Positions 38,189 through 45,022 of a stretch of DNA of 45,022 nucleotides are shown one piece after another. The stretch covers positions 1 to 45,022 of the forward strand of contig JBAYUX010000003.1 of NCBI GenBank assembly GCA_041674865.1. Reading direction: 5' to 3'. The number at the start of each line of letters is the position of its first letter. The first letter of the stretch is position 1. This DNA is from CALREA01 sp041674865. GTDB lineage: Bacteria > Patescibacteriota > Gracilibacteria > UBA1369 > UBA12463. The position numbers and the translations under genes were made by a program. The notes under the pieces are model-generated. The model ran no database searches. It was not told the DNA's origin and saw only the letters and a list, made by a program, of their open reading frames with translations.

Positions 38189-39898
38189 ATGAAACAAATA
38201 TCAAAAAATAGCTTCGTCTCAGCCTTGCTCATTGCAAGCCTTGCTGCGAGTCCAATTACTGCGTTTACGAGTAACGCAGCTATCACCGACCTCACGCCGA
38301 GTTCGAGTATTGTCGAAAAAGTGAAGCGGGATGGAGTTCCAACGGCGGCCCCGTCGCTGGATTTCAGTGGAACGGGTATCGATCAGCGAAGTATGAATAA
38401 TGCCCTCTTCCTTCTCCAGATTCAGCAGGACCTCAAGAAGGCATATACCGACTATCACTCTCTTGATTCAAAAATCAGTAGCTCTCAAGAAAAAGTCTCT
38501 GTTATGAATGAGACTATTGGGACGTTACGTGAACAGGTTATTAGCTTTCAGCATGAGATCGATTTGAGTGCAGAGAAGATTCAAAATATTGGGCAGCAGA
38601 TTGGACTTCGAGAAAAAGAGCTCACTCTTTTGGATATGGAGATTTCGAATCGAAGTGCGGCTCTCGAGAATCAGAAGAAACTTTTGGCTGACTACATGCG
38701 AGTTCTCTATATCAAAGAAAATCGATTTAGCGCAGATGGGAGCGATGAAGTCTTGAGCTCTGTAAAACTTCTTCTTGCGAACGAGTCTGTCGGAGATACG
38801 CTTCAGGAAATGACAACGCTCGATATGCTTCAACATGGAGGTCAGATCATGCTTGAAAAATTTGCTGCATCTGAGCAGACTATCACCGATATGCAAGCTC
38901 TTACTTCAGAGAAAAAACAAAAACTTGATGCATTGAAAAATCGACTTCTTGCTGATCGACAAAATCTCGAAGACCAACAGGTGGCAAAGGCAAAACTCCT
39001 CGAGCTCACGCATGGCCAGCAACAGGAATATGAAAAACTTATTCAAGAGTCCCAGAAACAAGAAGATGAATCTCTTCTTCAGATTGCCGCTCTTCAGGAT
39101 AATTTTAATTACATCAAAGATAATTTAAGTCGTCTCGGAAATTCTGTTACTCCGACGGATTTACAGAAGCTTCTCGATAATCGAACGCGCGCACTTTATG
39201 ACTTCCAGCAGCAAAATGACAACGGAGCTCTGCTTCAGTGGCCCGTCAATCCTTCTCGTGGAATTAGTGCTTATTTCCATGATGATTCATATAAGGCGAG
39301 ATTTGGAGTCGGACATCAGGCGATCGATATTCCAACCAACCAGTCGACACAGATTCGCGCACCAAAAGATGGAATCGTTTATCGAGCGAAAGATAACGGA
39401 ATGGGCTATAGCTATATTATCTTGAGCCATAAGGGAAAGATCATGACCGTATATGGTCACGTTTCTTCTATTCTTGTTCGAGAAGGACAGGTTATTCAAG
39501 CCGGTGAAGTCATTGGACTTACTGGCGGTATGCCTGGAACCAAAGGTGCTGGATACATGACTACTGGACCACATCTCCACTTGGAAGTTTTGAAAAATGG
39601 TGAACATGTCGATCCTCTGGATTATCTTTCACTCACTCTCTTGCCACTCAACAGTTTGCCTGTGAAGTATGCTCGACGTATTGAAGAGCAAAGTATGCAG
39701 CAAAATAATGAGGCTAGCGCTTCTGGCGAGACAACTGGGGCTAATGGAGATGCTGGTGAAGCCACTGAGCCTGCCGTAGCTCCTGAAAAAACTCCTGAAG
39801 AAATCGATGCTGCCGTAGAGCAAACTGGCAAAGATGAAATCGAGGTTTACCGCCGTCTCTTTGGGATTCCAAAAGACTCTGGTAGTATTCAGCCATGA
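38189..39898 (+). CDS. Secreted coiled-coil M23 (LytM-type) peptidase, EnvC-like
   Basis: From the ATG at 38189, the first after the predicted transcription start, the product has 569 residues. It has a signal peptide (MKQISKNSFVSALLIASLAA then SPITA), a long coiled coil (about 60-320) and a zinc M23/LytM domain (about 345-475). The domain shows GVGHQAIDI (the usual HxxxD metal ligands, with Ala where Gly is common) and GPHLHLEVL with the HxH pair. An acidic Ala/Thr/Glu-rich tail follows. Coiled coil plus LytM is the plan of EnvC/NlpD-like divisome factors and of wall peptidases. Its last bases overlap the nth start (ATGA), so the two are coupled. The active site seems complete. Confidence 0.9.
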   Translation: MKQISKNSFVSALLIASLAASPITAFTSNAAITDLTPSSSIVEKVKRDGVPTAAPSLDFSGTGIDQRSMNNALFLLQIQQDLKKAYTDYHSLDSKISSSQEKVSVMNETIGTLREQVISFQHEIDLSAEKIQNIGQQIGLREKELTLLDMEISNRSAALENQKKLLADYMRVLYIKENRFSADGSDEVLSSVKLLLANESVGDTLQEMTTLDMLQHGGQIMLEKFAASEQTITDMQALTSEKKQKLDALKNRLLADRQNLEDQQVAKAKLLELTHGQQQEYEKLIQESQKQEDESLLQIAALQDNFNYIKDNLSRLGNSVTPTDLQKLLDNRTRALYDFQQQNDNGALLQWPVNPSRGISAYFHDDSYKARFGVGHQAIDIPTNQSTQIRAPKDGIVYRAKDNGMGYSYIILSHKGKIMTVYGHVSSILVREGQVIQAGEVIGLTGGMPGTKGAGYMTTGPHLHLEVLKNGEHVDPLDYLSLTLLPLNSLPVKYARRIEEQSMQQNNEASASGETTGANGDAGEATEPAVAPEKTPEEIDAAVEQTGKDEIEVYRRLFGIPKDSGSIQP

Positions 39899-40599
39899 GA
39901 GAAAAGGCCGTAGTAACAAGAAAATCGAATAGAAAGCTTGGCGGAGGGTCGGCGTTCGTTAACGTTGTTTTGAAACGGCTTTTGAAGATCTATCCGGATG
40001 TTCATTGTGCGCTTCATTATGAGACTGTTTTTCAACTACTCGTTGCAACAATCTTGTCAGCACAGTGTACCGACGTGAGAGTGAATATGGTAACGCCGAA
40101 GTTGTTTGAAGTGTTGCCGGATGCGCGCGCGTTCGCGCACGCGAAGTTGAGCGTGATTCAAGGGCGCATCAAGTCGATTAATTTTTTCCGCAATAAGGCG
40201 AAACATATTCAGGGCGCGGCAATGATGATCCTCAAGGATTTTGGTGGCGAAGTGCCGCGCACCATGGAAGAAATTATGACATTGCCCGGCGTCGCACGTA
40301 AGACGGCGAATGTCGTTTTGGGCGTAGGATACGGGATTCTCGATGGTGTGTGCGTAGATACTCACGTGCGACGCCTCTCTCTCCTCCTCGGCCTTACTAA
40401 ACACCAAGACCCCGAAAAAATCGAACAAGATCTCATGAAGTCGACTCCTCGTTCTGAGTGGAATCGTTTCTCGCTTCTCCTCATTCAACATGGCCGACAG
40501 GTCTGTATCGCACGTCGACCGCAGTGTGGCTCGTGTGTTTTGAGCGATATCTGCCCGTCATCAACTATTTCCCCTCGCCTCAAGAAAATTTCGAAGTAG
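39895..40599 (+). CDS. nth: Endonuclease III
   Basis: Nth (234 residues) is a bifunctional DNA glycosylase/AP lyase that removes oxidised pyrimidines. Seen: LLVATILSAQCTD, the helix-hairpin-helix LPGVARKTANVVLG with the catalytic Lys (about 136), VDTHVRRL with the catalytic Asp (about 155), and a [4Fe-4S] site C-x6-C-x2-C-x5-C near the C terminus (CIARRPQCGSCVLSDIC). An N-terminal extension of about 20 basic residues is present. The start overlaps the stop of the M23 gene. Its end overlaps the convergent amidotransferase gene by 39 bases. Confidence 0.97.
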   Translation: MREKAVVTRKSNRKLGGGSAFVNVVLKRLLKIYPDVHCALHYETVFQLLVATILSAQCTDVRVNMVTPKLFEVLPDARAFAHAKLSVIQGRIKSINFFRNKAKHIQGAAMMILKDFGGEVPRTMEEIMTLPGVARKTANVVLGVGYGILDGVCVDTHVRRLSLLLGLTKHQDPEKIEQDLMKSTPRSEWNRFSLLLIQHGRQVCIARRPQCGSCVLSDICPSSTISPRLKKISK

Positions 40600-41163
40600 C
40601 TGCATGCCATCTGGCGTTCCGATACTTTCTGGATGAAACTGAACACCGTAAAGAGGATATGTTTCGTGTTCGATTGCCATGCACAATCCGTCTCCCTCTG
40701 TTCGTGCGGTCACTCGAAGAACTGATGGAAGTGTCGTCTCGTCGACGAGCAACGAGTGATATCGCATCACTGATATTTTCTTGGGAATTTTTTTAAAAAT
40801 AGCTGAGTCCCCCGTATGAATAATCTCTGATGTTTTTCCGTGTACGACTTCTGGAGCGTGGATGATTTTTGCGCCGTATGCTGCGGCAATTCCCTGGTGG
40901 CCTAGACAGACTCCAAGGATTGGATAGATGCCCTGTAACTTCTGTATCACCTGCATACCTATTCCAAAATCTTCAGCATTCGTTACCGTCCCTGGGCCTG
41001 GCGAGAGCACAATATGTGTTGGTTGGATTTCTTCAATATCGGCGAGTGTTATCTCTTCATTCTTCATCACCAAAGGATTTCCTCCAACCTCAGCGAGATA
41101 CTGATAGAGGTTGTACGTAAACGAGTCGTAATTGTCGATGATCAATGTCTTCATAGTATTCAT
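40561..41163 (-). CDS. Class I glutamine amidotransferase, TrpG/PabA type
   Basis: The 200-residue product is the glutaminase subunit of anthranilate or aminodeoxychorismate synthase, giving ammonia to chorismate. Signatures: IDNYDSFTYNLYQYL, LSPGPGT, the nucleophile Cys in GVCLGHQ, MRYHSLLVD, and the triad His-Glu in VQFHPES. Its synthase partner (TrpE/PabB) is not in the window, so PabA and TrpG cannot be told apart. The start codon shares one base with the stop of the upstream bifunctional-nuclease gene (TAATG), implying coupled translation; the ATG three codons downstream is an alternative. Confidence 0.93.
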   Translation of the reverse strand: MNTMKTLIIDNYDSFTYNLYQYLAEVGGNPLVMKNEEITLADIEEIQPTHIVLSPGPGTVTNAEDFGIGMQVIQKLQGIYPILGVCLGHQGIAAAYGAKIIHAPEVVHGKTSEIIHTGDSAIFKKIPKKISVMRYHSLLVDETTLPSVLRVTARTEGDGLCMAIEHETYPLYGVQFHPESIGTPDGMQLLRNFLEARGNS

Positions 41164-41678
41164 TATTCACTTTCTGTCTGCTCACGATCTTGTGCCTGCG
41201 TGAGGTGACTTTTGAGCTCTTCAATTTCTTGCGGTGAAAGTTGCTGCGGTCGAGCAGCGCTCATGCCGATAGAATTTTCTTTTCCTACTTTTTGAATCAC
41301 TCGATCGGTGACAAAGATTGGCTTCATCGCCTGCACGGCGAGCACGAGAGCGTCGCTTGGTGTTGCATCGACTTGGATTTCTTTATTTCCAACCTGTATG
41401 CAAATTTTTGAGTAAAATACATTATCGATCACCTCAAAAATAACTACCTGCGTTAGCGTTCCGCCAAGAGCGGTAATCGTATTTTGGAGTAAGTTGTGGG
41501 TCATTGGCCGATGCGCGTTTGTCTTGTCGAGCGAGATAGCCAAAATCTGAGCCTCCGGCTTTCCAATAACTACTGGGATAATCTTATTTTGCCCCTGACA
41601 GTAGAGAAAAAGCGCAGGATTGTTTGGGTCTTGAATAAGGGTAATGACGTTTACTTGTACGATATTGAGCTGTTCCAT
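41163..41678 (-). CDS. Bifunctional nuclease-domain protein (DUF151)
   Basis: The product (171 residues) is a BFN-domain protein. The core shows IPVVIGKPEAQILAISLDKT, RPMTHNLLQNTI, and IQVDATPSDALVLAVQAMKPIFV, the standard DUF151 motifs. Plant family members have reported RNase and DNase activity, but the bacterial role is uncertain. A charged Gln/Glu-rich tail (about 140-171) follows. It is translationally coupled to the amidotransferase gene downstream. The short U-rich leader lacks Shine-Dalgarno. Confidence 0.93.
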   Translation of the reverse strand: MEQLNIVQVNVITLIQDPNNPALFLYCQGQNKIIPVVIGKPEAQILAISLDKTNAHRPMTHNLLQNTITALGGTLTQVVIFEVIDNVFYSKICIQVGNKEIQVDATPSDALVLAVQAMKPIFVTDRVIQKVGKENSIGMSAARPQQLSPQEIEELKSHLTQAQDREQTESE

Positions 41679-41776
41679 AGTGTTCTGATTATTGTGTCTC
41701 GCGAGAGACGTAAGTATACCTCAGGAGCACATCGTGCACAATTGACCAAAACATCTCTATTCACCCCTTTTGAGCT

Positions 41777-41806
41777 TTGCTTCTTTGTGCTTATATATGG
41801 TATAAT
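41777..41806 (+). promoter_or_regulatory. Promoter of the AbrB-like regulator gene
   Basis: TTGCTT (41777-41782) and TATAAT (41801-41806) with an 18-base spacer and an extended -10 TGG. The gene's ATG is 48 bases after the -10 box; the leader contains two palindromes. Confidence 0.65.
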
Positions 41807-41817
41807 TGACAGATATT

Positions 41818-41852
41818 CATCATAATGTATGATGGCGTATGAAATTTCATAC
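41818..41852. repeat. Two palindromes in the leader of the AbrB-like gene
   Basis: CATCATA-ATG-TATGATG (41818-41834) is followed by the perfect 16-bp palindrome GTATGAAATTTCATAC (41837-41852), two bases before the start codon. GTATGA half-sites recur at 41827 and 41837. They are well placed for autoregulation. Confidence 0.7.
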
Positions 41853-41854
41853 TT

Positions 41855-42169
41855 ATGAAAAAAACAACTCAAAAAGACTTCATCAAAAAGTGCCATACAG
41901 ACCACAAGCTCTATGGAACGACTACTATTGGTTCACGCGGGCAGATTGTGATCCCAGCGGGGGCTCGAAAGGACCTCAATATTAAAACTGGAGACCAGTT
42001 CGTTGTTACGGGAAAGTTTGGAAAAATTCTCGGACTTATCAAAACTGACGATCTCGATGAGTTTGTCGCCATGATTATGCAGCATGTCTCTGATGAAGAT
42101 GTTAAAAATAATATCCGCCAAGAGTTCGACAAGATGTTTGGCAAGACACTCAAGAAGAAAAAATCCTAA
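41855..42169 (+). CDS. AbrB/SpoVT-like DNA-binding protein
   Basis: The 104-residue product contains an AbrB-type swapped-hairpin DNA-binding domain (about 18-60): YGTTTIGSRGQIVIPAGARKDLNIKTGDQFVV matches the family's GxVtIPkeiRk.lgik.GD. The C-terminal 45 residues are helical with a Lys-rich end and may mediate oligomerisation. Family members act as transition-state regulators or antitoxins; no toxin gene is adjacent. Two palindromes directly upstream suggest autoregulation. The MacA-like adaptor gene starts 34 bases downstream and may share the control. Confidence 0.9.
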   Translation: MKKTTQKDFIKKCHTDHKLYGTTTIGSRGQIVIPAGARKDLNIKTGDQFVVTGKFGKILGLIKTDDLDEFVAMIMQHVSDEDVKNNIRQEFDKMFGKTLKKKKS

Positions 42170-42203
42170 CACCTATTTACACCATTTATTCATTTCTTTT
42201 TTT

Positions 42204-43805
42204 ATGAACATCCCCCCAAAAATCGCTGAGCACGCTGTCAATATCCGAGAAGGATTTGCAAAACGAAAGATTATGTACACCGTGGCTGGTGTTATTTTGA
42301 TACTTATTATTGTTGGAATATTAAGCAGAGGAAAGGCTCCTAACGGCACGATTCAAACCGACACTGTCAAAAAACAAAATGCAAAACTTACCGTTCTCAC
42401 GACTGGGCAAGTTACCTCAAGTACTGACTTGAGTCTCAGTTTCAAGGCAAGTGGCGTCGTCCAGTGGGTTAGCGTCAAAGAAGGAGATGTCGTTAAGGCG
42501 GGAAAAGTTCTCGCAAATCTCAGTCAGGGTGATCAGGCTGCAAGCCTTACTCAGGCTCGTGGTTCACTCGCTTCAGCTCAGGCAAATTATGACCGAGTTC
42601 TCGCTGGTGCAAGCAATGAAGAAGTTGCGTTGGCTCAAGTGGGTGTTGATTCTGCAAAGAATGCTCTCAATAATGCTAAGAAAAATCTCGCCGACACTAC
42701 TCAGCAACAGACAACTCTTATTAATAATGCAAGTGCCTCACTCCTTAGCGCTGGACTTCAGGCAGAACCAGAAAGCACTATTTCAACGGGTACGATTACT
42801 ATTTCTGGAACATACACTGGCACTGCAAAAGGACAGGCAACTATTACTATCTACCAAGGTGGAGATGGTCTCTATTTCACGACTTCTGGCATTTTAAGTT
42901 CTAATGGAAGCATCAACCGTGGCCTTCCACAGTCGATCGGCAATGGCCTTTATGCCACATTCAGTAGCGATGGTACGTTCTATAATGGTGGCCGATGGGT
43001 TATCAATATTCCTAATATGAAGTCGACAAGTTATGTCACGAATCTCAATGCTTATAATGCCGCTGTTCAGACACAGCAAGTTGCGATGACCAATGCGAAT
43101 AACGCCGTTTCTGTCGCTCAGAATTCTTTAGATCAGGCGAATGCCACTCTTAATTTGAAAAAGGCTCAAGCGAGACCAGCTGATGTTGCTGCGGCACGGG
43201 CACAGATTCTTTCTGCTCAGGGTCAGGTACAGGCAGCCTATGCTTCTCTTGAAAACACCATTATTCGTGCTCCAGCCAATGGAACGATCACATCAGTTGA
43301 CGTCAAAGTTGGTGAGCTCGCAACGGCCCAGAAAGAAGTTGTCGTTCTTCAAGACGTCACCAATCTTCACGTTGAAGCAGATGTGAGTGAGGCGAGCATT
43401 TCTCAGCTCAAGCCAGATCAGACCGTTGATGTTACGTTTGATGCCCTTGGTCCAGATAAACACTTCCAGGGAAAGGTACAGAGCATCAATCCAGGAGCTA
43501 CGGTTGTATCAGGTGTTGTGAATTATAAAGTTACGGTTGGTCTTGATACTATCGAAGGTGTTAAGCCGGGCATGACCGCAAATATTACGATCTTAATCGC
43601 CTCAAAGGATAATATCCTTACTGTTCCTCAGCGTGCAGTCATCAGCCAAGATGGCAAAAAATATGTTCGTGTCATCGACGATGCCGTTAAGAAAACCTAT
43701 CACCAAGTTGAAGTTACAACTGGTCTTCAGGCTGACGGTGGTGTTGTAGAAGTTGCGAGTGGACTCAATGAAGGACAGCAGATCGTTACGTTTATTAAGC
43801 AGTAG
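42204..43805 (+). CDS. MacA/HlyD-like membrane fusion (adaptor) protein
   Basis: Counting from the ATG at 42204 the product has 533 residues; longer readings overlap the AbrB-like gene. One membrane helix (about 24-44) is followed by a lipoyl half-domain (VSVKEGDVVKAGKVLANLS) and then a long Ala/Gln-rich helical hairpin. The second lipoyl half comes next (TIIRAPANGTITSVDVKVGELA), then beta-barrel and membrane-proximal domains (VDVTFDALGPDKHFQGKV, GMTANITI, VPQRAVI). An extra strand-rich insertion of about 90 residues (about 190-280, STISTGTITISGTYTGT) interrupts the hairpin. With the ATPase and permease that follow it forms a MacAB-like tripartite exporter for lipids, peptides or antibiotics. 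Confidence 0.9.
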   Translation: MNIPPKIAEHAVNIREGFAKRKIMYTVAGVILILIIVGILSRGKAPNGTIQTDTVKKQNAKLTVLTTGQVTSSTDLSLSFKASGVVQWVSVKEGDVVKAGKVLANLSQGDQAASLTQARGSLASAQANYDRVLAGASNEEVALAQVGVDSAKNALNNAKKNLADTTQQQTTLINNASASLLSAGLQAEPESTISTGTITISGTYTGTAKGQATITIYQGGDGLYFTTSGILSSNGSINRGLPQSIGNGLYATFSSDGTFYNGGRWVINIPNMKSTSYVTNLNAYNAAVQTQQVAMTNANNAVSVAQNSLDQANATLNLKKAQARPADVAAARAQILSAQGQVQAAYASLENTIIRAPANGTITSVDVKVGELATAQKEVVVLQDVTNLHVEADVSEASISQLKPDQTVDVTFDALGPDKHFQGKVQSINPGATVVSGVVNYKVTVGLDTIEGVKPGMTANITILIASKDNILTVPQRAVISQDGKKYVRVIDDAVKKTYHQVEVTTGLQADGGVVEVASGLNEGQQIVTFIKQ

Positions 43806-43854
43806 TTAGCTGTACAGCGGTAGCTAAAAAATTATTTACGCTTCACTCTTCCTC

Positions 43855-44571
43855 ATGAAACTTATTAATATTAAAAATCTCAAAAAGCATTACGTCACTG
43901 ACGACGTTGTTACGCCCGTCCTTCACGATATTACTTTTCATATTAATGAAGGAGAGTTTGTCGCGATTATGGGCCCATCAGGAAGTGGAAAATCGACGCT
44001 CATGCACATTATGAGCTTCCTCGATCGACCAACCTCTGGTCACTATGAGTTTGAAGAAAAAAATACGACTGGATTTGATGATGAGTATCTCGCACGACTT
44101 CGCAACGAACGAATTGGATTTGTCTTTCAGTCATTCAATCTTCTCGCTCGAACGAGCGTTCTCGACAACGTCAAACTTCCTCTCGTCTACAGCCAAAAAA
44201 CAAATCAAGACGCTATGGCTCGAAAGGCTCTTGAGGCGGTTGGTTTGTCTCATCGTCTCGAATATTTCACCAATCAGATCTCTGGTGGTGAGAAGCAGCG
44301 TGTCGCTATTGCGCGTGCTCTCGTGAACGACCCTGCCGTTATTTTTGCCGATGAGCCGACAGGAAATCTCGACTCAAAAAGTGGCAATACGGTCATGAAT
44401 ATTTTGCAGAAATTAAATGATGAGGGGAAAACAATTATTCTCGTGACCCATGAAATGGATACCGCTAATCATGCCAAGCGCATCATCCGAATTAAGGATG
44501 GAAATCTCATTTCTGACGAACCAGTAAAACATCGAACGATCGCCACGCCAGACAAAGAACTCATCAAGTAA
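43855..44571 (+). CDS. ABC transporter ATP-binding protein (MacB/LolD type)
   Basis: The product (238 residues) is the ATPase of a MacB/LolD-type exporter. Walker A GPSGSGKST (about 41-49), Q-loop FVFQSFNLL, signature ISGGEKQRVAIARAL, Walker B VIFADEPTGNLDS and the switch His in VTHEMD are complete. The N-terminal LKKHYVTDDVVTPVLHDI is typical of this subfamily. It follows the adaptor gene after 49 bases and directly precedes the permease gene. Substrate unknown. Confidence 0.97.
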   Translation: MKLINIKNLKKHYVTDDVVTPVLHDITFHINEGEFVAIMGPSGSGKSTLMHIMSFLDRPTSGHYEFEEKNTTGFDDEYLARLRNERIGFVFQSFNLLARTSVLDNVKLPLVYSQKTNQDAMARKALEAVGLSHRLEYFTNQISGGEKQRVAIARALVNDPAVIFADEPTGNLDSKSGNTVMNILQKLNDEGKTIILVTHEMDTANHAKRIIRIKDGNLISDEPVKHRTIATPDKELIK

Positions 44572-44572
44572 T

Positions 44573-45022
44573 ATGCCATTTTTTGGAACTATTTCGCTGG
44601 TTATCAAGACACTTCTCGCTCGAAAAGGAAGATCTTTCTTGACGATCCTTGGGATTTTGATTGGTGTCGCGGGAGTGATTATTATTATTTCCCTTGGTGC
44701 TGGCGCGCAGAGTTTGGTCCTTGGTCAAGTTACGAAACTTGGTAGCAACTTACTCAGCATTCAGCCAGGAAAAAGTAATGACAAAGGTCCTCCTGCTCAG
44801 GCATTTGGTATTGTGATCACAACGCTCACTACGGATGATGCACAAGCCCTCCGTGACTCTTCAAGGGTTCCGCATGCAGCTGGCGTAAATTCCCTTGTCC
44901 GTGGTTCTGCGAGCGTTACCTGGGGAACCAAAACCGTTGATACGAACTTCACTGGAACCGATCATCACTATTCCAAAGTCGTCGATTTTACCATGCAAGA
45001 AGGTGACTTTTTTGATCAACAA
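44573..45022 (+). CDS. ABC transporter permease, MacB-like (partial, runs off the window)
   Basis: The first 150 codons of a permease are seen. The N-terminal helix (RSFLTILGILIGVAGVIIII then SLGAG) and the following GSNLLSIQPGKSND are the typical MacB/FtsX start, and the periplasmic domain then begins (TTDDAQALRDSSRVPHAAGV). The start is the first ATG, two bases after the ATPase stop. The gene continues beyond 45022, so the three later helices are not visible. With the upstream ATPase and adaptor it completes a MacAB-like operon. Confidence 0.9.
   Translation, partial: MPFFGTISLVIKTLLARKGRSFLTILGILIGVAGVIIIISLGAGAQSLVLGQVTKLGSNLLSIQPGKSNDKGPPAQAFGIVITTLTTDDAQALRDSSRVPHAAGVNSLVRGSASVTWGTKTVDTNFTGTDHHYSKVVDFTMQEGDFFDQQ

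Overview
The window looks like chromosomal DNA from an uncultivated bacterium, most likely a member of the Candidate Phyla Radiation (Patescibacteria; a Peregrinibacteria/Gracilibacteria-like lineage is my best guess, not proven). This is inferred from several things together: a mosaic of universal housekeeping genes (infB, proS, rplS, rpmA, tig, nth) with long unrecognised proteins, very compact gene packing, the standard genetic code (TGA is used as a stop), and an almost total lack of Shine-Dalgarno sequences. Start codons follow short pyrimidine-rich leaders instead. There is no insertion sequence, CRISPR array, prophage module or rRNA gene that I can see.

Layout. 0-15 kb: rmuC; a Tat-type zinc metallopeptidase; an infB - sugar ketoisomerase - rmlB operon; a lipoprotein and a secreted GH16/HExxH two-domain enzyme; a pyrD - proS - rmlD - rmlA operon; then a secreted lipoprotein and a beta-strand-rich surface protein. 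15-22 kb: a pyruvyltransferase/glycosyltransferase fusion and a Wzx-type flippase, then rplS, a winged-helix regulator and trigger factor. 22-31 kb: five consecutive plus-strand genes of no known function (TPR protein, four-repeat peptidoglycan-binding protein, coiled-coil protein with a Gly/His tail, small acidic helical protein, membrane protein). 31-33.7 kb: a long non-coding stretch with a putative 0.86-kb structured RNA between a near-consensus promoter and an intrinsic terminator, a second secreted-type HExxH protease, more hairpins and tRNA-His. 33.7-38 kb: a CsoR/CstR-type repressor with its operator and a thioredoxin, a PDZ-less HtrA protease, and a leftward rpmA - unknown - dedA - trhO run. 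38-45 kb: an M23 peptidase and nth, a glutamine amidotransferase and a bifunctional-nuclease-domain gene, an AbrB-like regulator with palindromes, and a MacAB-like efflux/export operon cut by the window end.

How the genes fit together. Much of the window serves the cell surface: dTDP-deoxysugar synthesis (rmlA, rmlB, rmlD, ketoisomerase), glycan assembly and pyruvylation, lipid-linked glycan flipping, secreted hydrolases, peptidoglycan-binding and M23 proteins, and a MacAB-like exporter. An 8-base intergenic motif, AGCTGAWW, recurs near the promoters of several of these surface genes and of the large RNA.

The strongest candidates for something new are the large structured RNA (about 31227-32083), the intergenic AGCTGAWW motif family, and the five-gene cluster of unknown proteins at 22-31 kb. 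All coordinates of motifs were counted by hand; no searches or folding programs were run.
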